Assembly: GCA_003221985.1 (NCBI GenBank)
Contig: QHUQ01000164.1
Location: 1 to 19,687 of the forward strand
Direction of reading: 5' to 3'
Length of the DNA stretch: 19,687 bases
From: Gemmatimonadota bacterium
GTDB lineage: Bacteria > Gemmatimonadota > Gemmatimonadetes > Gemmatimonadales > GWC2-71-9
Part shown: piece after piece, positions 1-5,481 of the stretch
Position numbering within the stretch: position 1 is the stretch's first letter
Layout of the letters: each line of letters opens with the position of its first letter
The notes under the pieces: generated by a model
The model's input: the letters and a program-made list of their open reading frames with translations, nothing else
Told to the model about the DNA's origin: nothing
Databases searched by the model: none
Translations under genes and position numbers: made by a program

Positions 1-1816
1 GATCCGTAGGCAGGCTGAATGGCGTCAAGCGTCCCACATACCGGGGCACCTCCTTCCTGTAAAGACTCGCGGCAACTACCGCGGGACCCCGTCTATACCG
101 TACGCCAGCTTCAATGAGCGTCGTCACCACGAAGTCGACGTCCCTGCCGAACAGATCGTTGACGTTCGTAAATGCGATGTCGCTGTTGCTGTGCCCGAAC
201 ACATTGCTCCAAGACGGAGGCTCTGCCGTGCGCGAGAACCCGAGCTGCAGATCCATCGAGTCGCCGACGGGATACGCGAAGCGGAGGCGCGGCGAGAACA
301 CGGACTGGCTGCGCGCCTTCCGAAAGACGCGCGCGACGGAATTCGCGTACGCCGTGTCGTCTGTCGCCGCATTGGGATTCCACAATGCCGGACCACTCGA
401 CGAGATGAATGATGGAACGATGGGGACCTCGCCACCGGGAGTGATGTGGTCATAGCGTAGACCGAGGTCGATCACGGCGTCGGAGAGGACAAACCGGTTC
501 TCCGTGAAAACGCCCAGTCGTCCCGGGTTCGCTGCGAACACATCCGTCCCAATCAGCCGCACGATACTCGACGTGTAGGATGCAATGTGTGCGTGCTCCC
601 AATCGACGCCGATACCGATTCGCTGCTCGCGGCTGCGATTCCAGGTAACCCCCCAGCGTCCCTGGACCCGCCGCTCCGCCACATCCGAGAGCGTCCCGCC
701 GTAGCCTGAGGTCGGCCAGCCGAATGCGACGCCGTAGGGATTCGTGCGATACGCCTGGGCGAGATCGGGCAAGGTGCCGAAGAACGGCACGCCCCGTGTC
801 CCGCTGTTCGTGCGGAGATCCCGAACCAGCTGGTCGCTCACGGGGAGGCCCAGCACGGCGGCGCCGGCAAACCTCAGCGGACCGCCGCGCCACGCGCCGA
901 TCCGCTGTTGCCAGTTCACGATCGCCGCGGCAGACGACATCCGTCGTCCCATGTACACGGCGGGCACTAACGCAAACGAGCCCGGAAACGTTCGCTGCTG
1001 GATCTCGCCGCCGATCAGTGTCAGCGACGCACGAGACGCACCGGATCGATACGCGAGCTTGACATGGCCGCGACGTGCCGTTGACCAGTCGAGCGGTCGC
1101 CGCAAACCGCTCGCTTCATTTTCCAGCAACGGCACTGCGACGGGGTTGCCGCCCTGGTCTACCGTCGTATCGGTCCCGGCGGGGAGAAATGCGGGGATCT
1201 TCGCCGCGTACAGCCCGCGATAGCTGGACTGCTGTCCCTGCAGTGTCGTGGAGAGGAAGAACGTGAGCTTGCCACCAGCGGCCAGGGGACCGCCGACATT
1301 TCCTTCGATGCGATTGTAGCCGACCGTCGACGCCTCGCTGAACGGCTCGTCGCTGTCCCACCGCACGCCACCGGCGAGCCGCGGTCCGCCGCTCCGCGTC
1401 TCATACGAGAGCACACCGCCCCCGGCATCCGACAGCGACGCGGGAGCGACGCCGGTCAGGAGCGACAGCGTGTCGATGGCGTTCGGCGCGAGCTCCACGC
1501 CTGCCCCGCCGTTCGTCTCGAAACGCATCAGCGCGCCGTCCACATAGACGTTGCCGCGGCCTGTCGCGTCACCGCGAATGAGCAGGCTCGTGGTCGGCGT
1601 GATTCCGATATCGCTGCTCGACAGCCGGACGCCCGGAACCAGCACCAGCGCGTGACGCGGATCGTCAACCGGCAGACGCCGCAGCCATCCGCCATCGAGG
1701 CGGCTGGAACGCCGCAACGAATCCGCAGCGGTGTCAGGAGCAGCAGTCTGCGCAACGGCGAGGCGAGTGAACACGGCCTGCAAGACGAGGGCGACTAACA
1801 CAACGAAACGTGTCAT
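1..1816 (-). CDS. TonB-dependent receptor, N-terminal part (runs off left edge)
   Basis: An uninterrupted frame of 605 codons reads from the ATG at 1816 leftwards and leaves the window still open, so the C-terminal end of the barrel is missing. Residues 1-23 form a signal peptide (hydrophobic core after Thr-Arg, ending AVAQ). Residues ~45-144 read like a TonB plug: a VLVPGVRL segment, then SLLIRGDATGRGNVYVDG, then SLLTGVAPASLSDAGGGVL. The rest alternates aromatic and polar strands, for example NRFVLSDAVIDLGLRYDHI and SVFSPRLRFAYPVG, as in a 22-strand outer-membrane barrel. No CarboxypepD-like N-terminal domain precedes the plug. The family imports siderophores, vitamins or glycans using TonB energy; the substrate cannot be read here. 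Shine-Dalgarno complementarity upstream is weak. It is divergent from the S21/cold-shock unit, with 178 bp between the start codons. Confidence 0.85.
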   Translation of the reverse strand, partial: MTRFVVLVALVLQAVFTRLAVAQTAAPDTAADSLRRSSRLDGGWLRRLPVDDPRHALVLVPGVRLSSSDIGITPTTSLLIRGDATGRGNVYVDGALMRFETNGGAGVELAPNAIDTLSLLTGVAPASLSDAGGGVLSYETRSGGPRLAGGVRWDSDEPFSEASTVGYNRIEGNVGGPLAAGGKLTFFLSTTLQGQQSSYRGLYAAKIPAFLPAGTDTTVDQGGNPVAVPLLENEASGLRRPLDWSTARRGHVKLAYRSGASRASLTLIGGEIQQRTFPGSFALVPAVYMGRRMSSAAAIVNWQQRIGAWRGGPLRFAGAAVLGLPVSDQLVRDLRTNSGTRGVPFFGTLPDLAQAYRTNPYGVAFGWPTSGYGGTLSDVAERRVQGRWGVTWNRSREQRIGIGVDWEHAHIASYTSSIVRLIGTDVFAANPGRLGVFTENRFVLSDAVIDLGLRYDHITPGGEVPIVPSFISSSGPALWNPNAATDDTAYANSVARVFRKARSQSVFSPRLRFAYPVGDSMDLQLGFSRTAEPPSWSNVFGHSNSDIAFTNVNDLFGRDVDFVVTTLIEAGVRYRRGPAVVAASLYRKEVPRYVGRLTPFSLPTD

Positions 1817-1832
1817 GGACGGTCCCGTGGTA

Positions 1833-1863
1833 TTGACTTGACTAAACGCTACCCCCTTATGAT
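1833..1863 (+). promoter_or_regulatory. Candidate promoter for the rpsU-csp unit
   Basis: TTGACT at 1833-1838 and a near-consensus TATGAT at 1858-1863 are 19 bp apart. A second, overlapping TTGACT lies at 1838-1843, but its spacing of 14 bp is poor. Initiation near 1870 would give a 5' leader of about 125 nt before S21, which suits cold-shock-type regulation. The assignment rests only on motif match, and the sigma-factor consensus of this lineage is assumed. Confidence 0.45.
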
Positions 1864-1885
1864 CCTTCGGGCGAGCGAAGGGGCC

Positions 1886-1969
1886 ATGGCATGGTGCCGT
1901 GTGCTGGAACCAGTGGACTTGATCGAGGACCTGGGCTTCCGCCTGCGGTCCTCGTCGCGTTTCTGGTAA
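1886..1969 (+). CDS. Possible 27-codon leader ORF upstream of rpsU
   Basis: ATG at 1886 opens a 27-residue frame ending in TAA at 1967-1969, 25 nt before the S21 start. AAGG at 1878-1881 is a usable ribosome site at close spacing, but it sits in the right arm of a hairpin (CCTTCG 1864-1869 / CGAAGG 1876-1881). The peptide begins MAWCRVLEP and ends SSRFW, and I recognise no family. It may be a translated regulatory leader or chance. Its second half coincides with the leader hairpin at 1924-1954. Confidence 0.25.
   Translation: MAWCRVLEPVDLIEDLGFRLRSSSRFW
1924..1954 (+). promoter_or_regulatory. Hairpin in the rpsU-csp leader
   Basis: CGAGGACC (1924-1931) pairs perfectly with GGTCCTCG (1947-1954). 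Inside, GGGC and GCCT can add four pairs including a wobble, leaving a TTCC loop. No U tract follows, so it is not a standard terminator. It lies 40 nt upstream of the S21 ATG and could be an autoregulatory or temperature-responsive leader structure. The structure is seen in the sequence; the function is inference. Confidence 0.35.
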
Positions 1970-1994
1970 AGGCTCTCACTCCTGGAAGGCCGAG

Positions 1995-2171
1995 ATGCAC
2001 GTGACGCTGAGCGAGACTGATCGGTTGGAGGTCGTACTGAAGAAGTTCCACCGCCAGATCACCAAGGCGGGCCTGTTCCAGGACATGAAGAAGAAACGCT
2101 TCTACGAGAGTCCCGCCGTTCAACGGCGGCGCAAGAGCAAGGCAGCTCGCCGCCGGAACCGTACACGCTAG
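1995..2171 (+). CDS. rpsU: 30S ribosomal protein S21 (bS21)
   Basis: This 58-residue, strongly basic protein matches bS21: an N-terminal segment [16 protein letters not shown], then a KKKRFYESP motif equivalent to RREFYEKP of E. coli S21, then an Arg/Lys-rich tail ending RRRNRTR. S21 sits on the 30S platform near the anti-Shine-Dalgarno end of 16S rRNA and helps select mRNAs. The ATG at 1995 was chosen because GGAAGG lies 5 nt upstream and the homology begins there. The cold-shock gene follows after 14 nt, so the two are probably co-transcribed, linking translation initiation with RNA chaperoning. The length is slightly under the usual 60-70 residues but the core is complete. Confidence 0.88.
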   Translation: MHVTLSETDRLEVVLKKFHRQITKAGLFQDMKKKRFYESPAVQRRRKSKAARRRNRTR

Positions 2172-2185
2172 GGAGTAACGGACAG

Positions 2186-2395
2186 ATGGCACGCATCACC
2201 GGGACCGTGAAGTGGTTCAACGACGCCAAGGGCTTCGGCTTCATCACGCCGGAAAACGGCGGCAAGGACTGCTTCGTGCATCACACCGCGATTCAGGGAG
2301 AAGGGTTCAAGTCGCTGACCGAAGGCCAGCGCGTGGAGTTCGAGATCGTGCAGGCCCAGAAGGGCCCCGCGGCGCAGAACGTCGTGAAGCTGTAA
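2186..2395 (+). CDS. Cold-shock protein, CspA family
   Basis: This 69-residue single cold-shock domain has both RNA-binding motifs: RNP1 as KGFGFI (residues 15-20) and RNP2 as CFVHH (~29-33), preceded by the typical [11 protein letters not shown]. The C-terminal [11 protein letters not shown] is also standard. Proteins of this family bind single-stranded RNA or DNA and melt secondary structure in the cytoplasm. The ATG follows GGGAG at 2171-2175. It is the second gene after S21 and ends 23 nt before a strong hairpin terminator. Cys replaces the more usual aliphatic residue just before FVH, a tolerated position. Whether it is cold-induced or constitutive cannot be told. Confidence 0.95.
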   Translation: MARITGTVKWFNDAKGFGFITPENGGKDCFVHHTAIQGEGFKSLTEGQRVEFEIVQAQKGPAAQNVVKL

Positions 2396-2418
2396 CCACC
2401 CACGGCACCTGAAGCGAA

Positions 2419-2451
2419 ACGGCGCTCCGACCGGAGCGCCGTGTTCGTTTT
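2419..2451 (+). terminator. Rho-independent terminator after csp, probably bidirectional
   Basis: ACGGCGCTCC (2419-2428) and GGAGCGCCGT (2433-2442) form a perfect 10-bp stem around a GACC loop, followed by GTTCGTTTT. On the minus strand the same stem is followed by TTTCGCTTC, so it can also end the small convergent gene whose stop codon is at 2451-2453. Confidence 0.8.
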
Positions 2452-2678
2452 CAGGCTTCCCCCCCAGTGTCCGCCTCCGAAATGCCTCCCCCCTCGGGGG
2501 TCTGGTCTTCCTCGGGCCCGCCCAGCATTGGCGGGTGCTCATAGACGACCGGGGGCGTGCAGGTACAGGGCGCTTGATGGGGCAGCGCGAACTGCGCGCT
2601 GGCGCGCGGCGGGCGATACTCGATAGTCGCGGGATCCTGGACAACACCGCCACAAAAGTGACAGTGGATCTGAGACAC
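2451..2678 (-). CDS. Small Cys-pair (zinc-ribbon-like) protein, function unknown
   Basis: This 75-residue protein opens from a GTG with an excellent ribosome site (GGGGAGG, 8 nt upstream). The N-terminus has a zinc-knuckle-like pair, CHFCGG (Cys6 and Cys9), and a second pair CTC (Cys38, Cys40) follows a Pro-rich stretch. Together the four cysteines could bind one Zn(II). The C-terminal third is acidic and low in complexity (Glu/Gly/Pro-rich) and probably disordered. No family is recognised with certainty. It ends inside the shared terminator with csp, which supports a real transcription unit. A chance frame is the alternative, but the strong ribosome site and paired cysteines argue against that. 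Confidence 0.6.
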   Translation of the reverse strand: MSQIHCHFCGGVVQDPATIEYRPPRASAQFALPHQAPCTCTPPVVYEHPPMLGGPEEDQTPEGGGISEADTGGEA

Positions 2679-2843
2679 GGTGCCACCCTCCCCTGGGCGC
2701 GGGGGCGCGCTTCAACCATTCACCCCGGACCGCGAATTGGCAAGCGGAACCTTCGGGCTCCCCTTGACTAATAGCTGGTGAACCCGGCACCCTATCACGT
2801 CACCGCAGCGTACTCTCGTCCCGGAACGAGGGCCGTCAGTACA

Positions 2844-3527
2844 ATGAGTAAGAGAATTCAGATCCTGATCATCGAAGACAATCGCCTGCTGCGTGATGGT
2901 CTTGCGGCGCTGTTGGATTCACGTACGGAGTTCAAGGTCGTCGCGTCGGCCGAAGGGGCGTCGGCGGCGCTGCAGCGTCTCCAGGAACACAAGCCCCACG
3001 TGGTGCTGGTGGACGCCGCGCTGGGACGCAACCGCAGCCAGCGCCTCGTCGAAAGCATCAAGGAAGCGGCGCCCCATTCGCGCATCATCATGATGGACAT
3101 GCTGCCCGAGGAAGAGGACGTCATCGACTTCATCAAGCGCGGCGCCAATGGCTTCATTGCGAAGGACGCCGCGCTCGAGGATCTCGTCAGCACGATTCGC
3201 CAGGTCGCCAACGGCGGCGACGTCGTCCCGGCGGCCCTCACCGGCACCCTGCTGTCGCACATCGCCAAACAGGCCTCCGTGCTGCGCAACACGCCGATGA
3301 TGGCGTCGGTGCGCATGACCAAGCGCGAGCAGCAGATCACCGATCTGATCGCCGAGGGCCTGTCCAACAAGGAGATCGCGCAGCGGCTCAACATCGCGAC
3401 CTACACGGTCAAAAGCCACGTGCATAATATTCTCGAGAAGCTCGCGCTGCACAGCCGGCTCCAGATCGCGGCGCACGCCCACAAGAAGACTCCTCCCAAA
3501 GGCGACCGCCGGAAGTTCGTCCGCTAA
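2844..3527 (+). CDS. NarL/FixJ-family response regulator with atypical receiver
   Basis: This 227-residue regulator has a receiver domain (residues ~5-122) and a LuxR-type helix-turn-helix (~157-212: MTKREQQITDLIAEGLSNKE, then TVKSHVHNILEKL). The acid pocket is Glu11-Asp12, the phospho-acceptor candidate is Asp57 (VVLVDAALG), and the conserved lysine is Lys107 (FIAKD). Asp85 replaces the usual switch Ser/Thr (IIMMDM), and the loop after Asp57 lacks the common MPG. It is expected to bind DNA as a dimer and control transcription. I chose ATG 2844, where the domain begins; an in-frame GTG at 2778 would add 22 residues without homology. The stand-alone DHp gene follows after 12 nt, so the two are probably partners. 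Confidence 0.9.
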   Translation: MSKRIQILIIEDNRLLRDGLAALLDSRTEFKVVASAEGASAALQRLQEHKPHVVLVDAALGRNRSQRLVESIKEAAPHSRIIMMDMLPEEEDVIDFIKRGANGFIAKDAALEDLVSTIRQVANGGDVVPAALTGTLLSHIAKQASVLRNTPMMASVRMTKREQQITDLIAEGLSNKEIAQRLNIATYTVKSHVHNILEKLALHSRLQIAAHAHKKTPPKGDRRKFVR

Positions 3528-3539
3528 GGTGGGGGAGAC

Positions 3540-3737
3540 GTGAAACGCGCCGACAGCGTGGCGACCATTTCGCATGCTCTCCGCAACGACTTGAACACCG
3601 TGCTCACAGCCGCCGCGCTGTTGCTGCGCGATCTGCCACCCGAGAGCGGCGACCGGCGGCACGTCGAAGTGATTCGGCGGTCGGCCGAACACATGAATCG
3701 CCTGATCGGCGATCTCCTCGATGCGGAAAAGCAGTAG
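3540..3737 (+). CDS. Stand-alone histidine-kinase DHp (HisKA) domain protein
   Basis: This 65-residue protein consists only of a HisKA-like helical hairpin. Helix 1 carries an H-box, SHALRNDLN, with the candidate phospho-histidine His12. Helix 2 ends EHMNRLIGDLLDAEK, the usual second half of the domain. There is no ATPase, sensor or membrane segment. The start is a GTG with GGGGGAG 3 nt upstream, 12 nt after the response-regulator stop, so both are probably translated from one mRNA. By analogy with Spo0B or HPt proteins it may pass phosphate to, or remove it from, the adjacent regulator; that is inference. The stop is only 6 nt from the convergent lemA stop, so a trimmed remnant of a longer kinase is the alternative. 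Confidence 0.75.
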   Translation: MKRADSVATISHALRNDLNTVLTAAALLLRDLPPESGDRRHVEVIRRSAEHMNRLIGDLLDAEKQ

Positions 3738-3743
3738 CGCCGC

Positions 3744-4316
3744 TCAGTGCGAGAAATCGACCTTGGGTGCGTCGGCGGCACCCGGCGTCTGTAATTCAAA
3801 ATACGCGCGCGATTTTTTGCCGAGTACCTTGGCGATGAGCACTTGCGGGAAGCGACGAATGTACGCGTTGTAGGCATTGACGCTTTCGTTGTAATCCTGC
3901 CGAGCGACGGCGATGCGGTTCTCCGTGCCCTCGAGCTGATCCTGCAGCGTGCGGAAATTCTCGTTCGACTTGAGCTGTGGATAATTCTCGGCGATCCCGA
4001 GCAGTCGTCCCAACGGGGCATTCAGCGCCGTGTTGGCGGCGGCCATCTGCTCCAGATTGCCGCTTTGCACCGCGCCGGCCAGCCGGGAACGCGCCTCGGC
4101 GACCTGGATGAAAATCGTCTGCTCCTGCTTGGCGTACGCCTTCACCGTCTCGACGAGATTCGGAATGAGATCGGCGCGCCGCTGCAGCTGCACCTTGATC
4201 TGCGATTCGGCCGCGTTCACCCGCTCGTCCAGCGTCTGGATGGTGTTGTAGCCGCAGCCGGCAACGAGCGCGAGAGCGAGCAGGGCGACCGCGGTCCGGC
4301 GTGTATGGGCGTTCAC
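3744..4316 (-). CDS. lemA: LemA family lipoprotein
   Basis: This 190-residue protein begins with a lipoprotein signal peptide whose lipobox is LVAGC (Cys21). The LemA helical domain follows: YNTIQTLDERVNAAESQIKV, then LQRRADLIPNLVETVKAYAK, and later RLLGIAENYPQLKSNENF and YNESVNAYNAYIRRFP. LemA proteins are small envelope proteins with an antiparallel helical core; their biochemical role is unclear and they commonly sit beside TPM-domain proteins, as here. The GTG at 4316 has AGGA 7 nt upstream and overlaps the stop of the previous gene by 4 nt (GTGA), implying translational coupling. It is the last gene of the minus-strand operon, and no obvious terminator separates it from the convergent DHp gene. 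Confidence 0.92.
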   Translation of the reverse strand: MNAHTRRTAVALLALALVAGCGYNTIQTLDERVNAAESQIKVQLQRRADLIPNLVETVKAYAKQEQTIFIQVAEARSRLAGAVQSGNLEQMAAANTALNAPLGRLLGIAENYPQLKSNENFRTLQDQLEGTENRIAVARQDYNESVNAYNAYIRRFPQVLIAKVLGKKSRAYFELQTPGAADAPKVDFSH

Positions 4317-4849
4317 GAAGGGTTCCTTTCCAAACGGTTCACGTACTCCGCCGTGCGCGTCACCGCGTCGAGATACGCGGCCGGCTCGGCCAGTCCATCC
4401 GCGCCGAATCCTATCAGGCCCGCCGCGTCGCGCACCAGAGCGTCGGGCCCCATCAGCTCGTGCTCCAGCTGGCGGCGGACGTGCTCGCGCTGCACGACGA
4501 TGCCGTGCCAGGGGTCTCGTCCGGCGAGCACGCGGTGCGCCTCGCGAATATCCTCGTACTCGATCGCGAAGGCGTCCGCAGATTCGCGCCATTCCCGCTG
4601 CGTCCACACGAGTGGCGGCGGGTGCTTGGCGCTCACCCATTCACGCACCGGCGCCGCGAGTCGGGTGAACAACTCGGCATCGACGCGATCCACGATCAGC
4701 AGGGTGTTCATACCAACCGCCCCCCCCCCGTCCCTCGTCCCCCTTCCCCCTTCCCTCGCACCAGATCCGTACAAGAGCAGGGAGACGAGTCGGCCCCCGA
4801 GTGCGGCGCTCATTTGCTGCCCGAAGCCTTCCAGCGTCATGCGAGCCAT
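4313..4849 (-). CDS. Nucleotidyltransferase-like protein, shortened, with G-rich insert
   Basis: This 178-residue protein has an N-terminal LVSLLLYGSGAR (residues 21-32), resembling the GS-x-AR signature of pol-beta-type nucleotidyltransferases, and a following strand MNTLLIVDRVD (47-57). Between them lies a Gly/Arg-rich insert (33-46) encoded by G-runs. The usual catalytic Asp-x-Asp pair is not evident, so activity is doubtful. The C-terminal DAVTRTAEYVNRL looks intact. Compared with the proteins I recall at this position between TPM and LemA genes, the middle seems short, but I cannot align it here. ATG 4849 is 1 nt after the TPM stop, with GGAGG 11 nt upstream, and the stop overlaps lemA. 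A non-catalytic accessory protein is equally possible. Confidence 0.6.
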   Translation of the reverse strand: MARMTLEGFGQQMSAALGGRLVSLLLYGSGAREGGRGTRDGGGAVGMNTLLIVDRVDAELFTRLAAPVREWVSAKHPPPLVWTQREWRESADAFAIEYEDIREAHRVLAGRDPWHGIVVQREHVRRQLEHELMGPDALVRDAAGLIGFGADGLAEPAAYLDAVTRTAEYVNRLERNPS

Positions 4850-4850
4850 G

Positions 4851-5481
4851 TCAGAATTTGCCTCCCGCGCCCCCGCCTGAGAAACCGCCGCCGCCCCCGA
4901 ATCCGCCGAACCCTCCTCCTCCATCGCTACCGCCCCATCCGCCGCCGAAGCCTCCACTTCCCCATCCACCCCCACCCCCCCCCCAGCCGCGTCCACCCCG
5001 GCTCATCATAAATGGAATGAGCAAAAGCCGGCCGCGGCTCAGGATGATCAGCAGAATGATGACCGCGAGCAGAAAACCGAACGGGATGCCGGGATTCACC
5101 TGCTGGTCCGCGGGTGGCGGGGGTCTCACGAATTCGGGGTTCGAAAGTGTCACGCCGAATTCGCCCGCGAACGCCTGGGCAATGAGGTCCACGCCGAGGG
5201 ACAGGCCTTTCCCGTATACCTCGCGCGCCAGGAACGGGATCATCGCGTCGCGAATGCGGCCGGCGCGCGCGTCGGTAAGACACCCCGACCTCGCTCGCCG
5301 CCCGGTCACCAATATCGGGCAGAGTGACGACGGCGATCTCGCCGCGCGTCTTCTCCCGAACCTCGGCGATGACCGCTTCCATGTGACGGGCTGAAGCCGA
5401 ATCGAGCACACCCGCGAAGTCATTCACGAACCCGCGGGGGGGCGGGACCGCGATTTGGATGAGGACCGCGAGAAGGATCAC
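4851..5481 (-). pseudogene. TPM-domain protein gene, frameshifted with an internal deletion
   Basis: Two frames together make a broken TPM protein. From GTG 5481 the first frame gives a short hydrophobic start, then PPPRGFVNDFAGVLDSASAR and EKTRGEIAVVTLPDIGDR, the first half of the TPM fold, ending sensibly near 5280. From about 5279 the next frame gives TDARAGRIRDAMIPFLA and YGKGLSLGVDLIAQAFAG, the end of the fold, then one membrane helix (LLAVIILLIILS) and the Gly-rich tail typical of the family. Roughly 45 residues normally found between (a GVLLLV strand and an EVGYGLEG motif) are absent. The GTG overlaps the upstream kinase stop by 4 nt. The gene is either inactivated or damaged by an assembly error. 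Confidence 0.8.

Noticed and set aside
2764..2798. TTGACT upstream of the response regulator as a -35 box, sharing TTGACTAA with the rpsU promoter region
   Set aside because: No acceptable -10 lies at 16-19 bp; the shared 8-mer may be chance.
3843..4880. A 345-codon plus-strand frame
   Set aside because: It is antisense to lemA, the nucleotidyltransferase-like gene and the TPM tail, which have clear family motifs.
4860..4990. C-rich simple repeat
   Set aside because: It encodes the Gly-rich tail normal for TPM-domain proteins.
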